Of a stretch of 64,000 bases of DNA, positions 1-10,800 are shown one piece after another. The stretch spans positions 24,174,001 through 24,238,000 of the forward strand of contig CP136897.1 in NCBI GenBank assembly GCA_034359265.1, given 5' to 3'. The translations under genes were made by a program, and so were the position numbers. The DNA is from Canna indica. Its lineage: Eukaryota; Streptophyta; Magnoliopsida; Zingiberales; Cannaceae. The first letter of the stretch is position 1, and each line of letters opens with the position of its first letter. A model generated the notes under the pieces. That model saw only the letters and a list, made by a program, of their open reading frames with translations, made no database searches and was not told the DNA's origin.

Positions 1-1160
1 TTTACTAAAAATAAAATAAAATAAAATAAATATATGAATAATTCAAATATTATTTAATCTCGTAGTGTTTGACAATATAAATTATAAATTTTGCATTAAA
101 TGCAAATGTGTGGTTAATATTGACTTTTTCTTTCAATTACAATGCAGGAAGTGCAACTTACGACCTAGGTCCTTCTAGGTAAGTTACTTCATGTGTTTTG
201 CAGAAAATTGCACTTGCTGAGGAAATTGTACTTACGTCAACCAAATAATTAAGAGCTATTTTGATTACTTTTTGAGAAATACAATATTCTTCGGTAAATT
301 GTGTCAACCAAACAATGTCTAATTATAAAAGCATAGTACTTAAGTTATTAAGCTATTATAACTTAAGTTATTAAATATAAATTATGGTAATTTTACAGCT
401 ATATATTATATAAAATTATGTATTAGGTTATACCACACTATATATTAAGTTATGTACTTAAGTTATTAAATATATATTATATGTTATATATACGATGCAT
501 CATTATATATTCTATTTCTTTATGTTTTCTATCTTTCTTATATTTCTTTAGATTTTTAAATGCTTTTATATTTTCAAAATTATTATATTATTTTCTTTTC
601 TTATTCCAATTCGATGGATTTCTCATTATTTTTTCAACTTCTGGTATTCAACTTTAGTCACCAATCCCCATATATCTTAGTCCATGTCATGCATGGTAAA
701 TAAGTAAATTGATGATATGGATTGAAAAACACTTTTTAATCAATTATTTTTCAATTGTTATTAATTTAAATATAATGTCGAGTATAGACTAAAGTTTTTT
801 AACCAATTCTTAAAAACCACTCTAGTCAATTTTCCCATGCTACCCTGATCATTTTACAGTATTAATATAGTTGCACATTGTATACTACATTTTCACAATT
901 TTATGAAAAGTTAAAATATAGAATTTGAAAACCCAGTGAAACTTGAAACTCCGTAAGATTAACTAATGCCAAGTGCCAACAGATATTTATAAGTAAGATG
1001 AGTAAGAAAAATATGAGAGATTGAACGTGGATGTGTAACCAAGAATTAACCGAGAAAAAGGAAAAAATAGCAAGTGATCTACTCCGACTTAGAATGGATG
1101 TGTAATTAACCAAGATATTATAAGAGTTAACAAATTTCATTTCATTTTTCATCAATACGA
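1..1160. other. AT-rich intergenic sequence, no gene seen
   Basis: Very AT-rich sequence without a credible coding frame. Around 130-320 there is a stretch (GTGCAACTTA...GACCTAGG, then GTGTCAACCAAA) that resembles one at about 54730-55350, so a dispersed repeat is likely, but I could not define its ends. Confidence 0.5.
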
Positions 1161-1161
1161 C

Positions 1162-1239
1162 GAAGAAGAAGAATACGAAGAAGAAGAAGAAGAAGAAGAA
1201 GAAGAAGAAGAAGAAGAAGAAGAAGAAGAAGAAGAAGAT
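1162..1239. repeat. GAA trinucleotide microsatellite
   Basis: Nearly uninterrupted GAA run of roughly 25 units. Flanking segments containing CATTTCATTTTTCATCGATC recur two or three times up to 1345, so this is a small local duplication with slippage. Confidence 0.9.
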
Positions 1240-2067
1240 TGAACGTGCATGTGTAATTTCATTTCGTTTTTCATTGATCGATCTTCAGAAGTATGTATTT
1301 TTATAAGAGTTAACAAATTTCATTTCATTTTTCATCGATCGATTTTAAGAAAAAGAAGAATAAGTCATTGATCTTCACAAGAAGAAGAAGAAAAAAAAGA
1401 AAAAGCATGTATTCTAATTTCTTGGCGGTGAATTAAGTGACTTTGTAATCATTAAATTAATCAAGAGTTGAAGGCCATGAGCTCACGACGTAAGGCAAAG
1501 GCAAACAACCGTGACGCGAAGAAGAATACTGAGAGCATTTTTAATACTGAACCTAGAAACATTAATATTGAACCTAAAGTGAAAATGCTAAGTTCACTTG
1601 TTTGCAACATAGGTTCGCTCTTACTTTAACTTCAGTATAAATTATACTAGGTTCAATGTTAGTAAACATAGGTTCATTCCTATGAGGGGCTCCATAAAAA
1701 TTATCATGGAGCCAGTTCCATAAAAGTTGCACTCCCCTGTATTCGCCATTGCTGATGAGAATCTAAACCCTGGTTCTTCCGAGATTGCCTGCCAAGATCT
1801 CTTGATCTTGGCCTTAGGAATCCTCGTTTTGTTCCTTTTCTCTCTGTAGAATCTATAAGCATCAGTGATCTCAGGGAGCAGTGGAGGAAGTTCAAGATTA
1901 CAAAGGGCAAAAGATGGAAGGCAAACACAAAGGATCCCAGAGAAGATGAATTTACCGAAGGCGAGAATCAATGGAATATGATCGGGTCTGTATGGAATGG
2001 ATGAAGAATTAATAGAGTAGCTATGTAAAGAACCCTAGGTTCGCTCTGGAAGCCAAAGGCATCGCTG

Positions 2068-2462
2068 GTGATCAAGGAAATCCTGGAAAATATTTTCTTG
2101 TTCAGCTTTGGTGACAAAGATGATTATGACCGAATTCGGGATAATAGGTCATGGTGTTTCGGCAACAACTTGATTGTTCTGAAGGAATATGAACCTTTGC
2201 TGGTGGATCCGGAGGAGATGGATTTTTCCAAAGAAGAATTTTGGATTCAACTAACGAGAATTTCAGTTCGACTCGACTGATGAATAGGGTTGCTACTCAA
2301 ACTATCGGGAATTTATTTGGATCCTACATAAAAGTGGATGGAGAAGGGAATGATTTAGGAGATAGGTTTTTAAGAGTGAGGGTTCTCTTGGATCTTCGAT
2401 TGCCACTTAAGCGAGGATTGATGTTAGAACTTGAGAACGGAATTAATGAAGAAGTGGTTTAA
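2068..2462 (+). pseudogene. LINE ORF1-like fragment (DUF4283 / gag-like), frameshifted and interrupted
   Basis: Two overlapping plus-strand frames (about 2068-2280 and 2241-2462) read as pieces of the DUF4283 protein common in ORF1 of plant L1-type LINEs. The first carries a W-x-FGNNLIVLKEYEP stretch followed by FWIQL. The second carries IGNLFGSYIKVD and then RVRVLLDLRLPLKRG, the end of the family domain. They are in different frames, so at least one frameshift separates them. The coding similarity stops where CACTA-1 begins at 2463, and I found no continuation after CACTA-1, so the rest is lost or diverged. Family assignment comes from motif recognition only. A short plus-strand start at about 1477 rich in Lys/Arg could be a decayed N terminus, but this is weak. 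Confidence 0.6.
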
Positions 2463-2477
2463 CACTACTAGAAAAAT

Positions 2478-2815
2478 GGGCATCAGCAACGGCCGCGCCG
2501 TTGCAATAGAGCCGTGACAGAAAGTCGTGTTGCTGATAACTTAGCAACGGATCAGCAACGGCCGCTCGGGCCGTCGCTCAAAACATTATCAGCAACGGCT
2601 TCTCGGGCCGTCGCTAAAAATATTATCAGCAACGGTTTTGCCACAGACCCGGAGCCGTTGCTGATAACATTAATAGCAACGGCCGCTGAGTCCGTAGCAA
2701 CGCCGTTAGTAAAACCCCGTCGCTAAGCCGTTGCTGTAGGTCATCAGCAACGGCTTTCGATACACTTTTAGCAACGGCTTTCCCACGGACAGCCGTGGGA
2801 ACGCCGTTGCTGATG
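2478..2815. repeat. CACTA-1 left subterminal repeat array
   Basis: Repeated AGCAACGG and its complement CCGTTGCT in both orientations, often as inverted pairs joined by CGGGCCGT-like spacers. In En/Spm-type elements such arrays bind the element's own TNPA-like protein; that role is inferred here. Confidence 0.85.
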
Positions 2816-3136
2816 ATGTGTACCTGGAAATAGAAAAATTGAAAATTTCAAATTTCCATTGATACATTGATACATTATCTGATACATAACTCACACACCC
2901 ATACCCTCATACACACATTCATTCACACATCACAAATACCTCATACACACATTCATTCACACATCACAAACACACCGAGATATACATCAAAACAATTATA
3001 TTTATATTGATAATTATCCACGATAGTATAAAAACAATTCAAATGCAAAATTGAAGTATCAATATCCAAACAAAATAAGTTAAACAAGTTCAATATCTCA
3101 GTAACAAGTTCAATATCCAAACAAAAAATCTCACGA

Positions 3137-4689
3137 TCATGATGGAGGATGGTCTGGATCATATGGCGGGGTCTGGAGTGCTTGAGTGTACACCGGCGTG
3201 GACTGACTCGAGGACGATGGATTAGATGATGCCGAAGAGATGCCTGCTTCGGGATGACCTGACATGTTGCGTAGCATAGATTGTATATCCGCCATCATCT
3301 GACTCTGGCGCTCCATCATCTCAGTCTGACGCGCGACCGTCTCCTCTAGAGTCCTTATTCTGCTACTATGATCATAACTGGATCTAGAGGTGGACGGCCG
3401 CTCACCAGCGACCGGAGGGGTCGGTGCCCCAAGTGGCCCTAGTACGGCTCGCGCATGACCACTATCTGCGAAGTCATATACGCGGCCATGGTCCCAGCCA
3501 CTTGCGGCCTCGACCCACGATGCTGCGTCAAAGTCCTCGGGGGTACCCCCGCGCTGCACCACCGTCTGGCTGTACGTCTCCTACTCGAGTTTGATTTTTT
3601 GTTTAATATTTATCATAAAACTTAAATTATAAATATATAATGAATCATTTAAACAAATATATAATTACCATAATGTATGCAGCGCGATTGTCGATGTGCT
3701 CCCCCGTCCCATGTGCTCGACGGTGAGTCCGCTCAAACACCGCCATCGGGGAGGGTCGCTGGACAGTCCTGTCATCCGACACCGTCGTCTATATTTACAA
3801 AACAAATACATTAATTAGTACACATAGTAACAAATAAAATATATAATTAAAAGATATACTTACCTTACGGTTCGCGTGCACTGCAAATGCAACAGAGCCG
3901 CCGGTGTGACGCGTTGCTCCCCCCGACATGCGATTTCTAGCCGCATTCCGAGAAACCTCCTGCCATCGATCCGTCGACCATATCCCCACGAGCTGGTCCC
4001 ATATATCCGGAGTAATCCAACCGGGGCCGTATCCCCGAGTCTCCGCGATGTTAGTGGTCCCAGCTCGGGCCATCGCCTGGGACCGAGCCTGCCCCAGCTG
4101 CCCGTTGTACCTTGCCCGGGAAATAGCCTCCCAGGCAGCGTAAATGAAGGGCCTCTGGTCCTCGGACCATGTATAGCGAGCCTGCAAAATAATAATATAA
4201 GTACCAATATTAATATATCATCATGCATGTAAAAAAAAAAAATAATACGTGCCTCAAACTCGCGCCATAACATGTCGACGTGCTCGCTAGGCACGTGAGA
4301 CCACGTAGGCCATGCCCCGTGCATGTATCGTCGAATAGTAGAAGAAATGCTCCTCGGCACATTTTCTTGCTCGAACCTGCACAACAAAAATAAATTTTAA
4401 TATTATATTATGATATAATGAATTTGTAATGATTCATAATTCATGATATATTACCGCTCCCCAATCACGCTAATCAATCTACGTGACTCTGTGGCTGGTG
4501 GAGGCTACCACCTGTTCGGCCCGCGTGGCCGCCTGCGTCTGGATGTACTAGCCTCAGCAGTATCATCCTCATGAGGATCAGCAACAGGAGGATCAGCAGC
4601 ATGAGTAAGTGCTGGAGTCTCACCGATCGGAGACTCCGAAGCTCTCCTGCGTCGATAACCACGACCAGACATATCTGTCGAACAGACAT
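3137..4689 (-). pseudogene. CACTA-1 second gene (plant transposase Ptta/En/Spm type)
   Basis: Minus-strand blocks read 5' to 3' as: a Ser/Arg-rich N terminus (about 4689-4474), a block with FEQENVPRSISSTIRRYMHG and WPTWSHVPSEHVDMLWREFE (about 4387-4255), then YTWSEDQRPFIYAAWEAISR and GYGPGWITPDIWDQLVGIW (about 4187-3880), and a C-terminal block (3562-3137) with RGGTPEDFDAASWVEAASGW and a coiled-coil stretch of RQTEMMERQSQMM type. The blocks are separated by AT-rich intron-like gaps. The order matches the plant transposase family (Transposase_24-like) that accompanies TNP2 in CACTA elements. The homologous gene in CACTA-2 (32725-34283) is nearly collinear. I did not resolve every splice junction, so I cannot say whether this gene is still translatable. 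Confidence 0.75.
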
Positions 4690-4747
4690 ATAATCAGATT
4701 ATTGTATAAATAGTAGAGATATATTTAATAAAATATATACTTTACAA

Positions 4748-6543
4748 TTATTCCTCATCATCTGAATAATAGTCTTCGAATTCTTCTTCTTCCTCTTCTT
4801 CCTCTTCTTCATCTCCAGCTTCCTCAATTTCATGATCGTCATCATCAGCATATTCAACTTCTAATTGAATTGACGTTGTGTCTGTATCCTCGAGTATTGG
4901 AATAATACGATCCGCAGCAGGAGGATCATCTTCTTGATAGAAACCATGTGTCATATCAGGTATCAGCTCATTTTCTCATACTATCGGATCAATTTTTCCT
5001 CTACCTTTTGTCTTACAGACTACACGCCAATCTGCTCTATCTTTATTTCGAGCCGGATACTTCGCGTAATATACTTGTTCGACTTGTGATGCCAATATAA
5101 AAGGCTCATTTGCTGCCAATTTCGATTTGTAATTAACCTCAATAAGTTTGTATTTTGGATGAACTTTCATGCCCCTTTCTGTTGTATCGAACCAATGACA
5201 TCTAAATAGGATCACTGATTTCAAGCCGAAGTAGTGTAACTCTATCACTTCTTCCACCAGTCCATAAAAATCCATATCACATTCAACATAGGTTGTCCCT
5301 TTCACGCAGACCCCAGCATTCATCGTCTTCTTTGTAAATGAATATTCAACCGTGTGAAATTTATACATGTTAACAAAATATCCGCTATAGCACGACACAA
5401 GTCGCGACGGTCCACTAACAAACTCAAATATTCTTTCATCTATTTCAGCTCTGTGATCTTTGCTGTAAGTCTGAATCCAGGTAGGGAAATCACGATTCCG
5501 TAATCTCTCCAATTCTTGATCGTTGTGAATAGAGTATTTTTGCACCATCTCAATGTCAAATATTTCAATGAATTGTTCAATCTCTGGACAATTGAGTAAT
5601 ACATACAAGTGTGTCAAATGATACTCTTCATCGCTTAAGTGTCGAGATGGACGAGAACCAAAAGCACGACCAGAGTGACAAAATATATTTAAACGTCCAT
5701 CTGAATGTCGAACACCCCCGTCGTCGTTACGTGGAAGATGATCAAATCTTGTCTGTACTGTCGATTCAAAGTAAAATGAGCAGAATGTTGAAATTTCTTG
5801 GATGATATACGATTCAGATATTGATCCTTCAACAGCTGCGGTGTTCTTTACTTTTTTCTTCAGACGATTCATGTATCTTTCAAATAAGTACATCCAACGA
5901 TATTGAACGGGGCCACCAACTCGTGCCTCGTATGCCAAGTGTATCGGTAGATGCTCCATCGAGTCAAAAAATGCAGGAGGGAAAAACTGCTCCAGCTTGC
6001 ATATGATTTCAACAATATTATTTTCAAGTGTTGACATATCTTCGACTCGAAGGACATTTGCACAGATGCTTCTAAAAAACATACTTAATTCAGTTAACGA
6101 AGCCCAATATTATCTGGTAGAAGATCTCGAAATGCGATCGGAAGTAATCTCTGCATGAATACATGACAATCATGGCTCTTCATCCCTGATATTTTGCAAT
6201 CATCGACGTTCACACATCGAGATAAGTTTGAAGCATATCCATCGGGTAATCTGAGTTCTTTTACCCATTGACAAACATCTTTGATCTGTTGTTTATTTAA
6301 CACATATAGGGCCTTCGGTTTCAGATATCGTCCGTTGACCTCTTGTAACTCCAACTCTGGTCTTTTACAAAGTATTTTCAGATCATTTCGGGCTTTGACA
6401 TTATCTTTAGTTTTTCCAGAAATATACATCAAAGTGTTGAAAATATTATCAAACACATTTTTTTCAATGTGCATGACATCTAAATTATGTCGAATCAATA
6501 ATGAACTCCAATAGGGCAATTCCCAAAAGATACTTTTTTTCAC
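4748..6543 (-). pseudogene. CACTA-1 TNP2 transposase, C-terminal half
   Basis: Minus strand. 6543-6094 carries the RHNLDVMHIEKNVFDNI motif of the Transposase_21/TNP2 family. 6082-4976 continues with the DUF4218-type segment (LEQFFPPAFFDSMEHLPIHL, then VGGPVQYRWMYLFERYM) and a DUF4216-type segment (FRCHWFDTTERGMKVHPKY). An acidic Asp/Glu tail follows to 4748. Breaks: a frameshift at about 6094-6082 after DNIGLR, and an in-frame TGA at 4976-4978 before the acidic tail. The N-terminal half, with the transposase-associated domain and first catalytic region, is absent; sequence jumps near 6710 into the GC-rich leader. The missing part is the part CACTA-2 has kept. Confidence 0.85.
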
Positions 6544-6711
6544 TCAGTTGTGTGTTTGGCCAAAACCTGACACTCTTTCATTGCGACCAAATACTATATC
6601 TGGAAGTGCTGAAACACGTGCTAACATATGTTCACCAGACAACATCGATGGTGGCCCATCTCTTTCGACTCTACCCTTAGTAAATTTATTACGATTCCTT
6701 CGATACTGATG

Positions 6712-6785
6712 ATACCGGCGCGCGTCCGAAGTGGACGATTCCGGCGCGCGTCCGAAGTGGACGATTCCGGCGCGCGTCCGAAATT
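6712..6785. repeat. Short tandem GC-rich repeat in CACTA-1 leader
   Basis: Three copies of a roughly 26-bp unit containing CCGGCGCGCGTCCGAAGTGG. Two or three copies recur at 36098-36150 in CACTA-2, and decayed ones near 39715-39775 in CACTA-3, so it belongs to the element's 5' side. Confidence 0.8.
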
Positions 6786-6891
6786 AATCTAAACCCTAAT
6801 AATTAATCTAACAAATTAAACAATTAATCTAAATAATTAATTAACAATTAATTAACAATTATAAAAAAAATTATATATAAATTTATAAATT

Positions 6892-6924
6892 CCGGCGCCG
6901 GAGTCAGGTGGACTCCGGCGCCGG
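6892..6924. repeat. Perfect 14-bp inverted repeat in CACTA-1 leader
   Basis: Arms 6892-6905 and 6911-6924 (CCGGCGCCGGAGTC and its complement) flank a 5-base spacer. The same structure lies at 36268-36300 in CACTA-2 and in decayed form near 39391-39424 in CACTA-3. It could form a stable hairpin in the leader RNA or serve as a protein-binding palindrome. Confidence 0.8.
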
Positions 6925-7084
6925 CGTACAGTGGCCGGCGAGGCATACCTGAACAAGTCGGCAGCAGCGGGAGGAGGAAGAGGCATCGTCGGCAGCGGCA
7001 GCGGCGACGAGAGGCGAGAGGCGAGAGCAGGAGCGGCGGCGGCAGCAGCGAGAGGAAGAAGGGTCGGGCGCGACTGGTGCCCTA

Positions 7085-7358
7085 TATAAACTTATCAGCA
7101 ACGGCTCACTCGCCCGTTAGAAAGCCGTTGCTGATAAGTTATCATCAGCAACGGCTCACTTGTCCGTTAGAAAGCCGTTGCTGATAATTAAAATATCAGC
7201 AACGCCTCGCCTTTCCGTCAGAAAGCCGTTGCGGATAATTAAAATAATCCGCAACGGCTCGCGTGTCTGTTAGAACGCCGTTGCAAATACAAATATCTGC
7301 AACGGCTCGAGCGGCCGTAAGAACGCCGTTGCAAATAGCAACGGCTTGAGCGGCTGTT
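7085..7358. repeat. CACTA-1 right subterminal repeat array, truncated
   Basis: Alternating GCAACGGCTC and GCCGTTGC motifs paired as inverted repeats, collinear with 36590-36893 of CACTA-2 but ending before the terminal CACTA sequence. Confidence 0.85.
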
Positions 7359-8199
7359 GCTATTAACTTAATTGGCATAATAAAAGCTTAAGTAATACCC
7401 AAAATCTTAATAATAATATCTTATTCTCGAGCGGAGGATCGTGAGCCCTAGTTAGCGCGGATTGGCACGCGAGAACCTTCGGGATTAGACCCGGGTAGGC
7501 ATTTAATGTAGGAAAATTAAAAGAAATTTTATTTATCTTATCTCTGAGATTTAGCATGCTCGGATGATATATAGAGGGTCTCGAGACGAATTTAGCGGTT
7601 CAATCGGAGTTAGAACGGTTGAGTTATGCACTGTTTAAGTCGGATAACTTAGGTATGAATATTTTGATCATTTGGACCCATCCGGTATCTATAAATTAGC
7701 TCTTGGGTGTGAGGCTAAAGGTTTTAGCCGCACGCCACCTGAGGCAAAGGAGAGAGGAGAGAGAGGGCGTCTCCGAGGAGAAGGAGCCATTGGATTCGAA
7801 TTTTCGAGAGTTCGTTAGTGTTGATCGGGGGAAGAGCCTACGCATCTTTTCCTTCCATTTTCTCTCCGTCCGGTGAGTGGATTTAGACCTTATTTTCTCC
7901 AATTCTTGATTCATGTCGCTGTTCTCATATGTCGGGGTTTTCATCGATTTTTGACGTATTTTCTCGTATCGGATCGGTCGTTTCTTAATTGAACTATATA
8001 TGTTGTTTACCCCTTTTGGAATAAAATTTTATTTTTTTTCTTTTTCCCCTCTCTGTGCAGCCTGTCGATCGGCGCGGCAGGTCAGCACTTGCCGCGCCGA
8101 GAGGCGGCGTCCGGCAAGGAGCCGCGGAGGCAGTCGGCAGTCGCTTGGGAAGGGAGTGCAATGGTAGGATGAGTGGAGGAGGTGATGGAGATGGTGACC

Positions 8200-8640
8200 T
8201 AGGTGGGGGAGATGAAATAAAGGGATGATATTGATTTGGGTGAGATGAAGGGCTTGATTGAATTGGTTGAGATGAAGGGCAGAGATTTGATCTTGTGTTG
8301 ATAGAGGGTTGAGATTGTATCAGGTTAGATGTTAGGCTTAGATTGCATCATGTAGATGGAGGGCTCTGATTGCATCTGGTTAGATGTAAGGCTGAGATTG
8401 CATCATGTTGAATAGAGAGCTGTGATTCCATCTGATTAGATGTAAGGCTATGATTGGATCATATAGAGGGAGAGCTGTGATTGCATCTGGTTAGATGTAA
8501 GACTGTGATTGTATCATGTAGATGGAGGGTTGTGATTGCATCTGGTTAGATTTAAGACTGAGATTGCATCATGTTAACTAGAGGGTTATGATTGCATCAT
8601 ATTAGATGGAATACTGTGATTTGATCCTGTTTAGAAGAAT
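8200..8640. repeat. Degenerate tandem repeats within R1 copy 1
   Basis: Repeating phrases of the form TGATTGCATCTGGTTAGATG alternating with GAGATTGCATCATGT, in units of roughly 55-60 bp. The same array recurs at about 22990-23420 in R1 copy 2. Confidence 0.8.
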
Positions 8641-9183
8641 GGCTGAGATTTTATTACTGATTTATTGATGGTAACATCGTTATATTTGTTCGTAACAGTG
8701 ATTTATTAAATAAAATTAAGATAATTCTTTTATTATTCTAAATAATTATTTGGGTGCCTTAAGGTTAGCAAAGATATTCATGTTATACATACATCTAATT
8801 CATAGTAATTCATTATTTTTTGTAGCTAAAGTCATTATTTCACTATTTCTTAGAAAACCATGCTAATTAATTAGTTCAAGAACAGAACACTTATTATAAT
8901 ACAGTTCGGTGTCGATCAAGGGAAGATCTTGCGCATCTTTTCTTTCTGTTTTCTCTCTGTTCGGTGAGTGGATTTAGACTTTCTTTTCTCCAATTCTTGA
9001 TTCATGTAGTCGTTGTTCTCATGTCTCGAGGTTTTTCATCGATTTTTAACGTGTTTTCTCGTATCGAATCGGAAGTAGGATCGATCGTTTCTTAATTGAA
9101 TTATATATGTTGTTTACCCCTTTTGGAATAAAATTTTCTTTTTTCTATCTTTTTTTCCTTTTCCCCCTTTCTGTGCATCCTTA

Positions 9184-9757
9184 CCAACCATGGTTTCAGA
9201 CAAGGTGGTCTCGAGAAGACTAGCTTGTCTTTAATTTTTTTTAATATATTTTAAAAAACAAAAAATATTTGGACGTCATTAGGTCATGTATCCGGCCATT
9301 GAGTTTCAAATATTGGAATTCGAGACCCGACCTAATTATGATCGGGTTTGATTAAATTAAACTCGCCTTGATCCGATTACCCAAATCGGCCTAGCCCGAT
9401 TAGTTCTGATCGGGTCGGATTCTCGGGTTCATTGGGTCTACCTGACCCAATGGACACCCTTAATAATAATTGTTATATGTGGCATAATAATATTTTTATA
9501 ACCTAACATATATACTTATCATATACTTACTAGGTTACCAATTTTTTATGTGACTTAGTGATTTATTCTTCATATTATATTACACAATGTATTTAGGATG
9601 CGGTATAAATACGAATAAAGTGTGCATATTCACATTTGCACATAGCATGGATACGAATATGCACAAATGGTTAAATTCAACTTTAATTAACTAAAGTAAT
9701 TTTAGCTCTTTGTTTTAGACACAATAAATATTGCTGAAAAAGCTATAGAGAGAGAGA
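9184..9757. repeat. Duplicated segment shared with 38117-38696 (starts in a RING gene fragment)
   Basis: Collinear with 38117-38696. On the minus strand the first roughly 45 bases encode PPCLKPWL followed by a GTAAGG donor-like site, the end of a RING-finger exon (see 37801-38160). The rest is AT-rich noncoding sequence with repeated ATCGGG-type motifs. It runs directly into a CACTA-type left terminus at 9758, as the other copy does at 38697, so the unit was duplicated after that CACTA insertion. Confidence 0.7.
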
Positions 9758-10265
9758 CACTACTAGAAATATGTTAATTAGCAATGATCATCAGCAACAG
9801 TCGCCCAAGTTGTTACAATGACTAATGGCTTTCTTACGGGCACTAGGGCCGTTGCTAACAAGTAGATGGCGGGAACGCGACGCACAAAAAAAATAATTTA
9901 TCAGCAACAACGTTACAAAGGTCGTGTGGGCCATTGCTAATGGTATTATCATATTAGCAACATCGTACTTACGGCTTTCACACCTGTTGTTCTTTAGTCG
10001 ATGGCACCCTCGCGGTGCGAAAATGAAATACTTATCTGCAACGGTTTTGCAAAGGTCGCAAAGTCGTTGTTGATGATATTACTTATTAGCAACGGCTTTG
10101 CCACGATTAAGTGAGCTATTGCTGATGAGTTTATGTGACTTGCGATCGCACCCGACGCCCCCTTTCTTCCCTGCTGCTACTATTTCTTCGACGCTATCGA
10201 TGTCGCCGACGCCAATCATCCACTGCTGTTGAGCTTGCCTAGATGTGTTTATTGGCATGAAGGTG
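9758..10265 (+). mobile_element. Truncated CACTA left end (CACTA-3 family)
   Basis: Begins CACTACTAGAAATATGTTAA and continues with degenerate AGCAACGGC-type subterminal repeats. It is collinear with 38697-39200 of CACTA-3. It stops near 10265 and R1 sequence resumes at about 10300. No coding sequence remains. Confidence 0.8.
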
Positions 10266-10338
10266 TTACGCATTTAGTTTATTTTAAGTATATATATATT
10301 GTGGATTGGTTGTGAATGCCTGGATGTGCTTGTAGATG

Positions 10339-10800
10339 TAGATCGGGAAGCTCGCCAACCGCCACACTGACGACCGACCCAGGTGGCAAGAGCGGTAAGT
10401 ACGCTGAGACAGAGGTTATTAGTGCCCGACTCGTAGACCGATGGGTCTCTGGATTATTGGACCGGGAAGCTCGTCAGCACCGCCACACTCACGACCGACT
10501 CGAGTGGCTTGTGTGGATGTTGGATGATTATTGTTGATTTGTGGATGTTATATTTATTTATTATTAATTAATGGTTATTATATACATGCCTGGACGTGTT
10601 TGTAACTGTGGACCGGGAAGCTCGTCAGCCGGCACACTGACGACCAACTCGAGTGGTGTGAGCAGGAAGTATGCTGAGACAAAGGTGATCAACGCCCAAC
10701 TCGTAGACCGACGAATCTCTGGATTATTGGACTGACGGGTCTCTAGCCCGGAAAGCTCGTCAGCACCGCCACACTAACGACCGATCCGGGTGGCTTGATT
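10339..10800. repeat. Internal repeat units of R1 (copy 1, right part)
   Basis: Three or four copies of a unit around GGGAAGCTCGTCAGC...CCACACTGACGACCGAC...GGTGGC, joined by GTAGACCGATGGGTCTCTGG phrases. Collinear with about 27985-28480. Translated frames across it are low-complexity and not protein-like. Confidence 0.75.

Larger units (their letters stand above)
2463..7360 (-). mobile_element. CACTA-1, defective En/Spm-type DNA transposon
   Basis: The left terminus at 2463 begins CACTACTAGAAAAATGGGC and runs into subterminal AGCAACGGC repeats, as in CACTA-2 at 32101. Coding is on the minus strand: a TNP2-type transposase (C-terminal part) and a second plant-transposase gene. The right subterminal array (about 7085-7358) stops short of the CTAGTAGTG end present in CACTA-2. 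The last roughly 40 bp are missing and replaced by repeat R1, so the element has lost a terminus and should be immobile. Compared with CACTA-2 and CACTA-3 it also lacks the N-terminal part of TNP2, with a junction near 6710. No target-site duplication can be assigned. Confidence 0.9.

Noticed and set aside
1..330. Similarity between 60-330 and 54720-55350 as a possible transposon pair
   Set aside because: Only short phrases match, no termini or target duplications could be defined, and the order is partly broken.
1642..1971. Minus-strand 109-residue frame upstream of the LINE fragment
   Set aside because: No recognisable domain, and neighbouring sequence on the plus strand belongs to a LINE-like relic; probably a chance frame.
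3860..4232. Open frames on the plus strand and in the second minus frame over the CACTA-1 second gene
   Set aside because: GC-rich coding DNA leaves other frames open. Only the frame with the conserved plant-transposase blocks recurs in CACTA-2 and CACTA-3.
10316..10537. Open frame through the R1 repeat units
   Set aside because: It is built from repeated CTCGTCAGC/ACGACCGAC units and is not preserved as a frame in the second copy at 27985.
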